Source: Clostridioides sp. ES-S-0054-01
Lineage (GTDB): Bacteria; Bacillota; Clostridia; Peptostreptococcales; Peptostreptococcaceae
Reading direction: 5' to 3'
DNA: 64,000 nt
Assembly: GCA_021561035.1 (NCBI GenBank)
Contig: CP067346.1
Coordinates: forward strand, 465,001-529,000
A model generated the notes under the pieces. It made no database searches and was not told where the DNA came from. It worked only from the letters and a program-made list of their open reading frames with translations. The position numbers were made by a program, and so were the translations under genes. Of the stretch, positions 17,524-25,945 are shown piece by piece; the stretch's first letter is position 1, and the number at the start of each line of letters is the position of its first letter.

Positions 17524-17921
17524 TTACCTATCCTTCTTAATCGTCCTTTTATTTAAGATTTCTCTCAATTCCTCAGTGTCATCTTCAGATAGTTTATCAT
17601 TTTCTAAAAAGTTTAGTACCATAGAATTAAGAGTACCATTATAAAAACGATTTAAAAAAGAACGACTTTCTGTAGCTACGTATTCTTTCTCCTTAATAAG
17701 TGAAGTATAAACGAATACTCTACTACTTTTTTCGTATGTTAAAGCCCCTTTTTTAACTAATCTCAGTAACATTGTCTGAGTCGTTTTAAGGCTCCATGTA
17801 CTTGTTTTTACCAGTTTCTCAATTACTTCAGTAGTGCTAATAGGAGCATATTGCCAAATAATCTTCATAACTTGATATTCTGCTTCTGAAATCTGTGGTA
17901 GTTTTTTATAATTTCAACCAT
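17524..17921 (-). pseudogene. Broken BlaI/MecI-family repressor gene
   Basis: The intact frame 17868-17524 encodes IIWQYAPISTTEVIEKL, TTQTMLLRLVKKGALTYEK and a C-terminal dimerisation region, the BlaI/MecI family. The family N-terminus KLPQISEAEYQVMKIIW continues upstream in the same frame, but there the frame runs into a stop with no start codon. A neighbouring ATG at 17921 (MVEIIK) joins it only if one A is added to the A6 run (T6 at 17902-17907 on this strand). The ATG at 17868 is internal and lacks a ribosome binding site. I therefore call it disrupted: either a frameshift or slippage in the A run, or loss of the original start. No blaR1 partner is present. Confidence 0.6.
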
Positions 17922-17926
17922 TTTTT

Positions 17927-18110
17927 TTATATCTTCTGATGCCATTTCAAACTTTGATTTTTCAATCAATATATTTCCACCAGTCATAATATATGATGGA
18001 AATATTCTTAAGTTGTCATAATAAAGTTCATTGTTACGAAGTTTATATGTTGATATAGAAGGAATAGCATTCTTTTTTGTATGTTTTTTAGTAATCTATT
18101 GAAAGCATAG
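17927..18110 (-). other. Start-less coding relic upstream of broken blaI
   Basis: On the minus strand an open frame reads KKNAIPSISTYKLRNNELYY, then FPSYIMTGGNILIEKSKFEM, and continues into ASEDIKKMVEIIKNY before ending at the blaI frame. It has no start codon with a ribosome binding site. It looks like the tail of a degraded gene; the family is not recognised. The rest of the gap up to 18332 holds only the leader of the next operon. Confidence 0.3.
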
Positions 18111-18332
18111 GAGAAATAAACTGTATATTGTTATAAATAAAAGGTAACAAAAATAAATTAGTTTTTAAAGTTTTTAAGAGTATTTGTACTAGTGATAAAA
18201 TGAATGAGTTGTGGAGTCTAGATAAAAAATATTTTTTATTAAATTTGATAGGTGTTATAGAATTGTTATTTTTTCATGTTAGTATTTTCTTAGTAATAGA
18301 ATTCAACGTATTACAAGAAAGGAGAAATATAC

Positions 18333-19037
18333 ATGAAAGATTTAATTCTTGAAACAAAAAAATTATCAAAAAAATATGGAGAGCAAATGGCGGTTAACAA
18401 TGTTTCTCTTCAAATTGAACGAAATAGCATATATGGACTTTTGGGACCTAATGGTGCAGGAAAATCGACAACGCTTAAAATGCTTGTTGGGCTTCTTCGT
18501 CCAACACATGGACGTATTATTTTTGATGGGAAACCTTGGAAACGAGAGTCTCTTGCAAATATTGGTGCCTTAATAGAATCTCCTGCTTTGTATGGGAACC
18601 TTACAGCAGAGGAAAATTTGCTAGTACACACAAAACTTTTGGGAATACCTAAAGATAAAATTTATGAGGTACTGGAGATAGTCAACTTGAAAAATACAGG
18701 TAAAAAGAGAGCTTCCCAATTTTCTATGGGTATGAAACAAAGGTTGGGAATTGCTATTGCACTTTTAAGTGACCCAGAATTGTTGATACTGGATGAGCCA
18801 ACTAATGGACTTGATCCTTTTGGAATTCAAGAACTCCGTGAGTTGATTGCATCTTTTCCAAAAAAAGGTATAACAGTAATTCTTTCTAGTCATATTCTGT
18901 CAGAGGTTGCTCAAGTTGTAGATAACATTGGAATTATAAGTGGAGGACAACTACTATTTCAAGGAGCACCTGACCCTAATGAAAATCTAGAGGAATTCTT
19001 TTCAGATACTATTCTTAAAGGAGGACAAAAAAGATGA
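18333..19037 (+). CDS. Lantibiotic-resistance-type ABC ATPase (BcrA/CprA/NukF-like)
   Basis: This encodes 234 residues. Walker A is GPNGAGKSTTLKML (~37-50), followed by the family motif for this subgroup, ALIESPALYGNLTAEENL. The signature is FSMGMKQRLGIAIALL, Walker B LLILDEPTNGLDPFGI, and the switch VILSSHILSEV. This is the LanF/BcrA class that expels lantibiotics or bacitracin from the membrane. AAAGGAG before ATG 18333 supports the start. The stop overlaps the next gene as ATGA, and the operon continues through two permeases and a two-component system. Confidence 0.88.
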   Translation: MKDLILETKKLSKKYGEQMAVNNVSLQIERNSIYGLLGPNGAGKSTTLKMLVGLLRPTHGRIIFDGKPWKRESLANIGALIESPALYGNLTAEENLLVHTKLLGIPKDKIYEVLEIVNLKNTGKKRASQFSMGMKQRLGIAIALLSDPELLILDEPTNGLDPFGIQELRELIASFPKKGITVILSSHILSEVAQVVDNIGIISGGQLLFQGAPDPNENLEEFFSDTILKGGQKR

Positions 19038-19804
19038 ATAGTTTACAATCAGAGCTTCTAAAATATAAAAGAACATTTGTGGGAAAACTTATTGCTTTTT
19101 TCCCAGTATCCTTTGCAGCGTATGCACTTATAATGCAAGGAACACTTATGCAAAATCCATTATCTCAATCGAATTCTTGGGAGTGGCAAAATCTTTTAGC
19201 ATTAATTTTTAACTGGTGGACATTTATGTTCTTGTCTGTTGGCTTTGCATTGTTTGCTACTTTGGTAGCTGCACAGGAAAAAAAAGCTGGAAATTATCGT
19301 GCTTTACGTACACACAATGTATCTCCTATGGTACTTTGGATTAATAAAATTATGGCTATGGCAATCTACAGTTTGATTTCAACATTAATTTTAGCAGTTG
19401 TAACAATTATAACTGGTTTAATATTGAAAGCTGGACCAATTCCTTTTGGGCAGATTATAGGGGCAAGTATTGTATGTTGGGTTGTCTCTCTTGCTATACT
19501 TCCGATTCAGTTATTACTTGCTACGTGGAAAGGTATGTTCTTAAGCATGGGAGTTGGATTTTTAGGAATGATATTGGGTGTTCTTGCTGCGACACAACCA
19601 TTTTGGATTGCAGTACCATGGAGTTGGGCAATTAGGATGGTGTGTCCAATCATTAAAGTACATCCTAATGGTACTATATTACAAGCTGGAGACCCACTTT
19701 TGAATACTTCAGTAATTCCTATTGGGATTGTTGTTTCTTTGGTTGTGCTTCTAGTATTAACAGCACTTACTGCAGTTTGGTTTAGTAGGAGGGATGACAA
19801 ATGA
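19034..19804 (+). CDS. Lantibiotic-resistance-type ABC permease 1 (LanE/CprB-like)
   Basis: This encodes 256 residues with six membrane helices, the LanE/BcrB architecture. It opens with MNSLQSELLKYKRTFVGKL, the amphipathic start typical of this family. EKKAGNYRALRTHNVSPM between helices two and three is also typical. It is translationally coupled to the ATPase upstream (ATGA) and the second permease downstream (ATGA at 19801). It forms the heteromeric channel with the next gene product. Confidence 0.85.
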   Translation: MNSLQSELLKYKRTFVGKLIAFFPVSFAAYALIMQGTLMQNPLSQSNSWEWQNLLALIFNWWTFMFLSVGFALFATLVAAQEKKAGNYRALRTHNVSPMVLWINKIMAMAIYSLISTLILAVVTIITGLILKAGPIPFGQIIGASIVCWVVSLAILPIQLLLATWKGMFLSMGVGFLGMILGVLAATQPFWIAVPWSWAIRMVCPIIKVHPNGTILQAGDPLLNTSVIPIGIVVSLVVLLVLTALTAVWFSRRDDK

Positions 19805-20580
19805 TAAAACTATTATCATCAGAATGGCTTCGAACAAAGAGAACAGCCGTCCGATGGCTTACTCTTTTTATGCCTGTTATTTTTTCATTATGTGTGGTTG
19901 CCTATCTTGCAATCAAACCTGGGAGTACACAAGCATTTGCTTTTGAAGGATTTTTTACAGTATGGACTGTATTCATCATTCCTATGGGGGTAGGTGTTCT
20001 GTCAGGATTTATAGTGTATGAGGAAGAACTTGCTGGAAATTTTAATGGTTTTTTATGCATAGGTATTTCTCGTGTTAGATTATATCTTGGAAAATTTCTT
20101 TTTCTCCTTTTTTGTTTAACTGTATGTACATTTATTGCTACGTTGATACTCTGCATAGGTATGAATATTGCAGTGCCATCTGGTGCACCAGTAGGGCAAT
20201 TTATGGCAGCCGCCGCACTTGTGGTAATCGGGTCACTTCCACTTTTAGCTATTCACCTTTGGGTGAGTTTTGCATGGGGAATGGGTGCATCTATTGGTAT
20301 TAGTGTTGGTGGGGTTTTAATGGCTGCAATACTTGGGTTAACAAGTATTGGTTCAACAGTTGGCCCATTTGTTCCATGGACATGGCCAGTAAAATTGGGT
20401 ATGCTTCCAGGCACTTACTTTATTAAAGGAGATGGAACTATTCCAACTGAAGAGATTTATTCTGGAATGATACAATCAGCTACTATACATTTTGTAGCAG
20501 TGGCAATAGGTCTAATTATATTCTTGATAGGAGGAGTTATTTGGTTTAAAATATGGGAGGGAAGGAAAAGTTACGAGTAG
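19801..20580 (+). CDS. Lantibiotic-resistance-type ABC permease 2 (LanG/CprC-like)
   Basis: This encodes 259 residues with six membrane helices. The start MIKLLSSEWLRTKRTAVRWL matches the other permease type, and EEELAGNFNGFLCIGISR corresponds to the same cytosolic loop as in its partner. The two permeases are distant paralogues. It ends 51 bp before the response regulator. Confidence 0.85.
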   Translation: MIKLLSSEWLRTKRTAVRWLTLFMPVIFSLCVVAYLAIKPGSTQAFAFEGFFTVWTVFIIPMGVGVLSGFIVYEEELAGNFNGFLCIGISRVRLYLGKFLFLLFCLTVCTFIATLILCIGMNIAVPSGAPVGQFMAAAALVVIGSLPLLAIHLWVSFAWGMGASIGISVGGVLMAAILGLTSIGSTVGPFVPWTWPVKLGMLPGTYFIKGDGTIPTEEIYSGMIQSATIHFVAVAIGLIIFLIGGVIWFKIWEGRKSYE

Positions 20581-20631
20581 ATGGATATTGCTTTAGTACT
20601 CACCTTCTCATAATATAAAGGAGGTGTTATA

Positions 20632-21324
20632 TTGAGCAAAATATTGATTATTGATGATGAAATAGACTTAGTAATGCTACTTGAAGATGAATTGAAAGCA
20701 AAAGGTCATGAAGTGTTGATAGCCTCTGATGGGCTGACAGGTGTAGAGTTATCAAAAATGGAACCTGACCTTATTATACTGGATATTATGATGCCTAAAA
20801 TGGATGGTTTTGAGGTATGTCAGGCAATTCGAGATGATGTTCTGTGTCCGATTATATTTTTGAGTGCAAAGCAGTCGGAGACCGACAAAATCAAAGGATT
20901 AACTTTTGGAGGGGATGATTATGTAACAAAACCATTTGGACTGCGTGAACTTATAGCAAGAATTGAAGCTAATCTCCGTAGAGAAAAGCGTTCACAGTAT
21001 ATCAATGAAGAGAATAAACGGTCTACTTTGTACTTTGGAAGATTATGCCTCTATATGAGGGAGCGTACAGTTAAAATTGATGGAAAGGATATTGATTTAA
21101 CAAAAAGGGAGTATGATATTGTTGAGTTGTTAGCACTTCATGCAGGACAAGTTTTTTCTAGAGAACAAATCTATGAAAAAGTATGGGGATGTGATTCTGA
21201 AGGTGATTCCGCAACTGTTGTTGAACGAATCAAAAAAATACGTGCTAAGTTTGCTTCCGTAATACCAGAAAAAGAATATATTTCTACGGTCTGGGGAATT
21301 GGATATAAGTGGAATAGAATGTAA
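20632..21324 (+). CDS. OmpR-family response regulator of the lantibiotic-type operon
   Basis: This encodes 230 residues. The receiver has DDE near residues 8-10, phosphoacceptor in PDLIILDIMMPKMDGFE and Lys in DDYVTKPFGL. The winged helix contains LTKREYDIVELLALHAG and ends in YISTVWGIGYKW. The start is TTG at 20632, six bases after a strong AAAGGAGGTG, so the unusual codon is well supported. It is the fourth gene of an ABC-ABC-ABC-RR-HK operon, the same layout as the C. difficile cpr locus and its relatives, and probably activates this operon. Confidence 0.88.
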   Translation: MSKILIIDDEIDLVMLLEDELKAKGHEVLIASDGLTGVELSKMEPDLIILDIMMPKMDGFEVCQAIRDDVLCPIIFLSAKQSETDKIKGLTFGGDDYVTKPFGLRELIARIEANLRREKRSQYINEENKRSTLYFGRLCLYMRERTVKIDGKDIDLTKREYDIVELLALHAGQVFSREQIYEKVWGCDSEGDSATVVERIKKIRAKFASVIPEKEYISTVWGIGYKWNRM

Positions 21325-21341
21325 GAAAGGAATAATATCAA

Positions 21342-22766
21342 ATGAAAAATCAATCACTTGCGACCCAATTTAGACGTACCTTTGTTTTGATTATAATAGC
21401 CAGTACAGTTTCCACAGTAATTACCTGTATGTTTGCTTTTTATTTGGTTACAACTTCTATAAATAAGGATATTTATCAACCAAACTATTATGAGAGACAA
21501 ATTTCTGGAATTGAAGCATACATCAATGAAAAAAATATAGCCCTATTATCTCAATCGAACGAAGATGGATTAAAAAAGATGATTCGTGGTGATGGGATAC
21601 TATATCAAGTTGTGAATGAAGATGGCAACGTTTTGTATGGTACTAATTCACGAAAACCATTTAAAACAAAAGAAGAATTATTTGACAACTTTCTCAAAAC
21701 CATTGTTCGTAAGGGTGGTTATATATACACTGTTCCTATTAAAGATGATAATGGGAAGGTTAAGGGGGCTGTTACTCTTTCTTACGAAGTAAAAATGACA
21801 TTTGCAAATATTAAAGGTAGATTAGTATTTGTAATTCTCATCATAGCTATGTTCTCTCCATTTTTCTATATTATGGGTTTTACTAGATTTCTTTCTAAAC
21901 GTTTTGTAAAAAATATCAATAAACCATTACGTCTATTGATTGATGCGTCCAAAAAGATAAAAGAAAAAGACCTTGATTTTGAAATCGACTATTATTCAGA
22001 TAATGAACTCGGAAAACTTTGTAGTGCCTTTTCTGAAATGAAAGATGAACTAAAAAAATCTTTATCTGTACAGTGGAAAATGGAACAGGAGCGTGTTGAA
22101 ATGGTAGAGGCTCTAGCACATGATTTGAAATCTCCTCTTTCCATTATTTTGGGATATACAGATGCACTTATTGATAATAATCCGGATGGTAATGAAAAAT
22201 TACATAGGTATCTTACAGTTATAAGAAAAAATGCAGAAAAAAGTGCGGCTCTTGTTCAAAAAATGCAATATACATCTGATTTGGAAAAATCAAACATACA
22301 ATTAAACCTTGTCTCTGTAAATTTGCCTGAGTTTTTGACACAAAAGGTACAGGATTATGAATTACAAGCTCACCAAAAGGAAATTAAGTTTGTGTTGGAA
22401 ATGAAGGGTAGTGTGGAGTCTCCAATTCAAATTGACGTGGATAGGTTGACGAGAATTCTTGATAATATTATATCCAACAGTCTGGAATATACTCCAGTAG
22501 GTGGTAGTATTAACATTATCGTAGAAGTTGAAAAAAATTGTATTTATTATAAGATTTGTGATTCTGGTAGTGGGTTTAGCTCTAAAGATTTGAAAAAGGC
22601 TCTTGATAGGTTTTATAGAGGTGATGAATCTAGGCAGACCAAAGGTGGTCATTCTGGTCTTGGACTTTATATTGTCAAACAATTAGTGGAACAGCTTGGG
22701 GGTTCTGTCAAAATAGAAAATTCAAAATCAGGTGGAGCATGTGTGATATTTTGGCATAGTACTTAA
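21342..22766 (+). CDS. Sensor histidine kinase of the lantibiotic-type operon
   Basis: This encodes 474 residues. Two membrane helices (~13-35 and ~160-185) flank an extracytoplasmic domain of ~120 residues. A HAMP-like linker (NKPLRLLIDASKKIKEKDLD) follows, then the HisKA box EALAHDLKSPLSIILGYTD and an ATPase domain with N box RILDNIISNSLEYTP and G2 SGLGLYIVKQL. The extracytoplasmic domain is the likely peptide sensor, as in CprK. The spacing after the regulator is 17 bp with a modest AAAGG. Confidence 0.87.
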   Translation: MKNQSLATQFRRTFVLIIIASTVSTVITCMFAFYLVTTSINKDIYQPNYYERQISGIEAYINEKNIALLSQSNEDGLKKMIRGDGILYQVVNEDGNVLYGTNSRKPFKTKEELFDNFLKTIVRKGGYIYTVPIKDDNGKVKGAVTLSYEVKMTFANIKGRLVFVILIIAMFSPFFYIMGFTRFLSKRFVKNINKPLRLLIDASKKIKEKDLDFEIDYYSDNELGKLCSAFSEMKDELKKSLSVQWKMEQERVEMVEALAHDLKSPLSIILGYTDALIDNNPDGNEKLHRYLTVIRKNAEKSAALVQKMQYTSDLEKSNIQLNLVSVNLPEFLTQKVQDYELQAHQKEIKFVLEMKGSVESPIQIDVDRLTRILDNIISNSLEYTPVGGSINIIVEVEKNCIYYKICDSGSGFSSKDLKKALDRFYRGDESRQTKGGHSGLGLYIVKQLVEQLGGSVKIENSKSGGACVIFWHST

Positions 22767-22914
22767 TTACTTAAAAGATTTATGAATTTAATTTATATAT
22801 TTTATAACCTATCTGACAAACAAATAAATGAAATATGATAGAGGACAAACAATCAAAATTAAGTAGAATAATATCACAAAAATTTAGATATTAGAGGGTT
22901 TTTATAATGAAAAA

Positions 22915-22955
22915 ATGAAGAATCACATAAGTAGCAATTCAGGTGATTCTTCATC
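22915..22955 (+). terminator. Terminator-like hairpin after the lantibiotic-type operon
   Basis: TGAAGAATCAC pairs with GTGATTCTTCA around a loop of about 17 bases, an 11-bp stem that ends in TCTATTTAATATTT. It lies 150 bp after the kinase stop and directly before a minus-strand coding relic. Confidence 0.6.
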
Positions 22956-22970
22956 TATTTAATATTTAGC

Positions 22971-23129
22971 TTATTTATGTCGTATATCTTGATTATATTG
23001 TTCATCAGCCATCCATATATGAATTGGAACAATAAATCCCAACTTATTTCTGAAAGCAATATATTCTGACAATACTTTTATTGTAGCTGTATGGAATGCA
23101 ATTTTGTTCTGTTCTTCTTTTACTTTATA
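22971..23129 (-). pseudogene. C-terminal coding fragment without start, family unknown
   Basis: On the minus strand 52 codons read KEEQNKIAFHTATIKVLSEY, then IAFRNKLGFIVPIHIWMADE and end QYNQDIRHK with a stop at 22971. The frame opens directly after a stop (23130-23132), with no start codon and no ribosome binding site. The amino-acid composition is gene-like, so this looks like the remaining tail of a deleted gene. I do not recognise the family. Confidence 0.4.
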
Positions 23130-23181
23130 TTACAAGCATATGATTGTTGGTAATTTTAAATGGAAATATATTATATGTTTA

Positions 23182-24009
23182 TTATTTCAAAGTTTTAAGT
23201 TCATATAAGTCTGTTCTTCTATGTTTAAGCAATGGTAATTGCTGTCTTATGTCAGGAATTAAATCTCTATCAATATCAGCATAAATAATACATTCATTTT
23301 CATCAGCTTGAGCAATAATTTTTCCCCAAGGGTCTGAAATTCTTGAATTACCAAAAGCTATGTAGGAAGCATCTTTATTTCTAGCAGGTGCAGCACCAAC
23401 ATAGAATATTTGATTATCTAAAGCACGCATTCTTATAGATAACTCCCAATGAGCAGGGCCAGTAGTCATATTAAATGCGGCAGGCAAGATAACGATTTCA
23501 GCACCTTTAAGAGACATTAAACGTGATAATTCAGGGAAACGAATATCATAACAAATAGCTATACCAACTTTTCCATATTCAGTATCTATTACAGTGACAT
23601 CATTTCCAGCTGTAAGAGTATCTGATTCTTTAAAACTAACCTTTCCTGTAACTTCAATATCAAATAAGTGCATTTTACGATGTTTTCCAATTAGAGTTCC
23701 GTTTTTGTCAAATACATAGCAAGTATTATAGATTTTTCTATCTTCTAATTCAGGAATACTACCAGAAACTAGATAAATTCCATGTTTTTTAGCTAACTTA
23801 CTCAATATCGTTGTTGTTTCACCTGGATATTCTTCAGCAAATTTAGGAAAATATTTATTTTCATATGGACAGTTAAACATTTCTGGTAAAACCACAATTT
23901 CAGCTCCATTGGTGGCAGATTCTGTTACCATTTCTACAGCATGATTAATATTTTCAGTTTTATTTTCTGTAGTCATCATTTGACATACTGCAATTTTATA
24001 GGAATTCAT
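23182..24009 (-). CDS. Carbon-nitrogen hydrolase (omega-amidase/NIT2-like)
   Basis: This encodes 275 residues of the nitrilase superfamily. The catalytic triad is visible: Glu in VLPEMFNCPYE (~41), Lys in HRKMHLFDI (~111) and Cys in GIAICYDIRFPE (~146). The closing region has AFGNSRISDPWGKIIAQADE, as in Nit2-type omega-amidases that deaminate alpha-ketoglutaramate or related amides. The start is ATG 24009; the upstream TTG at 24027 would overlap the GAAAGGAG ribosome binding site. The gene is monocistronic. The substrate could equally be another short amide. Confidence 0.85.
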   Translation of the reverse strand: MNSYKIAVCQMMTTENKTENINHAVEMVTESATNGAEIVVLPEMFNCPYENKYFPKFAEEYPGETTTILSKLAKKHGIYLVSGSIPELEDRKIYNTCYVFDKNGTLIGKHRKMHLFDIEVTGKVSFKESDTLTAGNDVTVIDTEYGKVGIAICYDIRFPELSRLMSLKGAEIVILPAAFNMTTGPAHWELSIRMRALDNQIFYVGAAPARNKDASYIAFGNSRISDPWGKIIAQADENECIIYADIDRDLIPDIRQQLPLLKHRRTDLYELKTLK

Positions 24010-24154
24010 AGAAATTACTCCTTTCAATATTTTTATGTTATTATAACATATTAAATAAAAATTAGATATTGTTAGATTGGCATAAATAGGTATGAACAGA
24101 GTCTAATAAGTATATTGAACAAGTATATAAAAATTCTTATGATTATGTATTGTA

Positions 24155-24217
24155 TCTATATATTGACTTTATCTATATATTGACTTTATCTATATATTGA
24201 CTTTATCTATATATTGA
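24155..24217. repeat. 3.7 tandem copies of a 17-bp unit
   Basis: The unit TCTATATATTGACTTTA starts at 24155, 24172, 24189 and (partial) 24206. Copies are identical. Each full unit carries TTGACT, so the array holds three -35-like boxes upstream of the riboswitch. Copy number could vary by slippage. Confidence 0.85.
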
Positions 24218-24226
24218 TAGTATTAT
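24197..24226 (+). promoter_or_regulatory. Candidate promoter of riboswitch-smr gene
   Basis: TTGACT (24197-24202) in the third repeat unit and TATTAT (24221-24226) are 18 bp apart. This places transcription start near 24233, about 15 bases before the guanidine-I aptamer, as expected. Confidence 0.45.
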
Positions 24227-24249
24227 TATAGATAAAATAGAATAATTAA

Positions 24250-24380
24250 TAGAGTTTTATAGGGTTTTGCAATTATTAATGATTGGTCTGGTTCAAGATA
24301 AAACCCACAACATAGTTTTTGTTGTGAATACGGAAGAATAAAAACCTGGGAGATATTTTATATATTTTTCAGGTTATTTT
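24250..24380 (+). ncRNA. Guanidine-I (ykkC) riboswitch
   Basis: The conserved blocks occur in the expected order: ATAGGGTTTTGC (24259-24270), GGTCTGGTTCAAGA (24285-24298), and ACGGAAGAATAAAAACCTGG (from 24330) continuing GGAGA. The ACGG...GGATAAAA...CCCGGGAGA end is diagnostic for the class, here with AAACCTGGGAGA. Between them a stem ACAACATAG...TTGTTGT closes the variable helix. The final AACCTG can pair with CAGGTT (24371-24376), followed by ATTTTATT, which suggests a terminator used as the expression platform. The next gene is a Gdx-type SMR exporter, the classic target, so guanidine probably induces it. Confidence 0.85.
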
Positions 24381-24422
24381 ATTGGCGAAATAAGAGATAT
24401 ATTTGAAAAGAGAGATGATTTT

Positions 24423-24743
24423 ATGAAATGGTTATTTTTGTTTATTGCAGGTTTGTTTGAAGTATTTTGGGCTTTTCAACTAAAAAATTCACATGGGTTT
24501 TCTAAATTGACTCCAAGTATACTTACTGTTGTTGGAATGATTGTAAGTTTTTATTTTTTGTCATTAGCACTAAAACATCTTCCACTTGGAACTTCATATG
24601 CAATATGGACTGGAATTGGTACAGTTGGTACAGCTATTGTAGGCATGGCTATCTTAAATGAGCCTATTAGTATATCAAGAATTGCATGTATAGGTTTTAT
24701 TGTAGTGGGGATTGTAGGGTTAAAGTTACTATCTACTAATTAG
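24423..24743 (+). CDS. sugE: SMR-family guanidinium exporter (Gdx/SugE type)
   Basis: This encodes 106 residues with four membrane helices, the standard small multidrug resistance size. The active-site Glu is at position 13 in AGLFEVFWAFQLK, with the Gdx-type helix-one signature LFEVFWAFQLKNSHGF rather than the EmrE type. GTSYAIWTGIGTVGTAIVGM matches helix three. Gdx proteins export guanidinium by proton exchange. The guanidine-I riboswitch directly upstream strongly supports that substrate. AGAGATGATTTT precedes the ATG. Confidence 0.9.
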   Translation: MKWLFLFIAGLFEVFWAFQLKNSHGFSKLTPSILTVVGMIVSFYFLSLALKHLPLGTSYAIWTGIGTVGTAIVGMAILNEPISISRIACIGFIVVGIVGLKLLSTN

Positions 24744-24758
24744 AGTATATTAATTTAA

Positions 24759-24832
24759 ATAAGCTATGAAATTAAAGGTGAGAAAATGTTTTAAATAATC
24801 AGCATTTAAAAAGTCTTTACTTCATAGCTTAT
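24759..24832. terminator. Bidirectional terminator between sugE and purC
   Basis: ATAAGCTATGAA (24759-24770) and TTCATAGCTTAT (24821-24832) form a perfect 12-bp stem around a 50-base loop. It lies between two convergent genes. The tails are A/T-rich on both sides. Confidence 0.65.
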
Positions 24833-24874
24833 CTTATTTATAAGTTTATTGTATTTTAAAATTATATGTATATA

Positions 24875-25555
24875 TTATTTTGCTAATAAAAGAGCAGTTA
24901 AATCCATAGGGTCAACTATTACACCATCTTTATAAACACGCATATTTCCAGATGCTATTTCATCTATTAATATTACTTCATCATTGTAGAATCCAAATTC
25001 AAATTTGATATCATAAAGCTCAAGTCCTTTTTCAGCTATAGTATCACGAACTATATTAGAAATTTTTTGAGTCATGCTCTTCATTGAATCAAATTGAGCT
25101 TGAGTCATAATATTTAAAGCTTCTAAGCCTTCAGATGTTATAAGTGGGTCACAACGGTCATCATCTTTTAAAGTTGCTTCTACATAACAATCTAGTTTAG
25201 CACCTTCTTCAACACATGAACCATAACGACGTAAGAAACTACCAACAGCTCTATAACGACAAATAACTTCCAAACCATTACCAAAAACTTTTGCTGGTAG
25301 AACTTCCATAGTTGCTTCTTCTAAATTAGCACTTACATAATGAGTTTTAATTCCAGCATTGTTTAGAATTTCAAAGAACTTAACAGATGTTTCTAAATTA
25401 GCTCTACCAATTCCATCTATACTTAGACCTACACTATTTTCGCCTGGGTCAAATACGCCGTCTTTACCAGTTACATCGTCTTTAAATTTAAGTAAGTAAT
25501 TTCCATTATCTAATTCAAAAACATCTTTAGTCTTTCCTTGATACACTTTTTTCAT
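24875..25555 (-). CDS. purC: Phosphoribosylaminoimidazole-succinocarboxamide synthase (SAICAR synthetase)
   Basis: This encodes 226 residues, the length of short bacterial PurC, which ligates aspartate to CAIR in purine synthesis using ATP. Family blocks are YQGKTKDVF at the N-terminus, [37 protein letters not shown] and [20 protein letters not shown]. The ATG at 25555 with GGAGGT at 25562-25566 is preferred over a TTG at 25561. It stands alone, not in a pur operon, with its own promoter and no purine riboswitch visible. C. difficile also has a purine operon elsewhere, so this could be a second copy; that is from memory. Confidence 0.92.
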   Translation of the reverse strand: MKKVYQGKTKDVFELDNGNYLLKFKDDVTGKDGVFDPGENSVGLSIDGIGRANLETSVKFFEILNNAGIKTHYVSANLEEATMEVLPAKVFGNGLEVICRYRAVGSFLRRYGSCVEEGAKLDCYVEATLKDDDRCDPLITSEGLEALNIMTQAQFDSMKSMTQKISNIVRDTIAEKGLELYDIKFEFGFYNDEVILIDEIASGNMRVYKDGVIVDPMDLTALLLAK

Positions 25556-25579
25556 AAACAACCTCCAAAAAGTTAAATT

Positions 25580-25607
25580 ATTATATTTAATAAGGCATTA
25601 GTGTCAA
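25580..25607 (-). promoter_or_regulatory. Sigma-A promoter of purC
   Basis: On the minus strand TTGACA (25607-25602) and TATAAT (25585-25580) are separated by 16 bp. This predicts a short untranslated leader directly before the GGAGGT. Confidence 0.65.
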
Positions 25608-25754
25608 AAAAGTTCTGATATTCATATAAAAATTTATATTGATACCTTATATTTAGTATTATATCATAAATAGAAGGAGAATTTCCGAACATTTTTTAAA
25701 AAATAATAAAAAAAGTACATTTTATAAAATTTATAATAGAAGAGCTAGTATAAA

Positions 25755-25824
25755 ATGTGAGTGTCATTTATATTGACACACATGAGATTTTATATAAAAA
25801 CTTTTGATACACTTTGACACACAT
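25755..25824 (+). promoter_or_regulatory. Upstream activator sites for the sigma-54 PTS promoter
   Basis: GTGTCA (25761-25766) and TGACAC (25774-25779) make an inverted repeat separated by 7 bp. TTGACACACAT occurs at 25773-25783 and again at 25814-25824. These lie about 50-115 bp upstream of the -24/-12 element, the normal position for enhancer-binding-protein sites. A LevR-type activator (43456-46290) is the obvious candidate ligand. Confidence 0.5.
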
Positions 25825-25870
25825 TTAATGGTAATCTAACAAACTGCGTGAAAACAGTATTTACAAATAT

Positions 25871-25887
25871 TGGCATGAAAGTTGCTT
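25871..25887 (+). promoter_or_regulatory. Sigma-54 (-24/-12) promoter of the mannose-family PTS operon
   Basis: TGGCAT (25871-25876), five bases, TTGCTT (25882-25887) matches the sigma-54 consensus TGGCAC-N5-TTGCW at all key positions except the final C. The GG and GC pairs are 12 bp apart. It lies 58 bp before the first gene of the operon. Sigma-54 control of mannose-family PTS operons by LevR-like activators is well established in Firmicutes. Confidence 0.75.
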
Positions 25888-25945
25888 TATATAATTAACA
25901 TATAAAAAATAACTATATTCAAATAAAATGTAGGGGTGGTTAATA

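Noticed and set aside
24155-24217. CRISPR-like array
   Set aside because: The 17-bp units are directly adjacent with no spacers and no cas genes are in the window.
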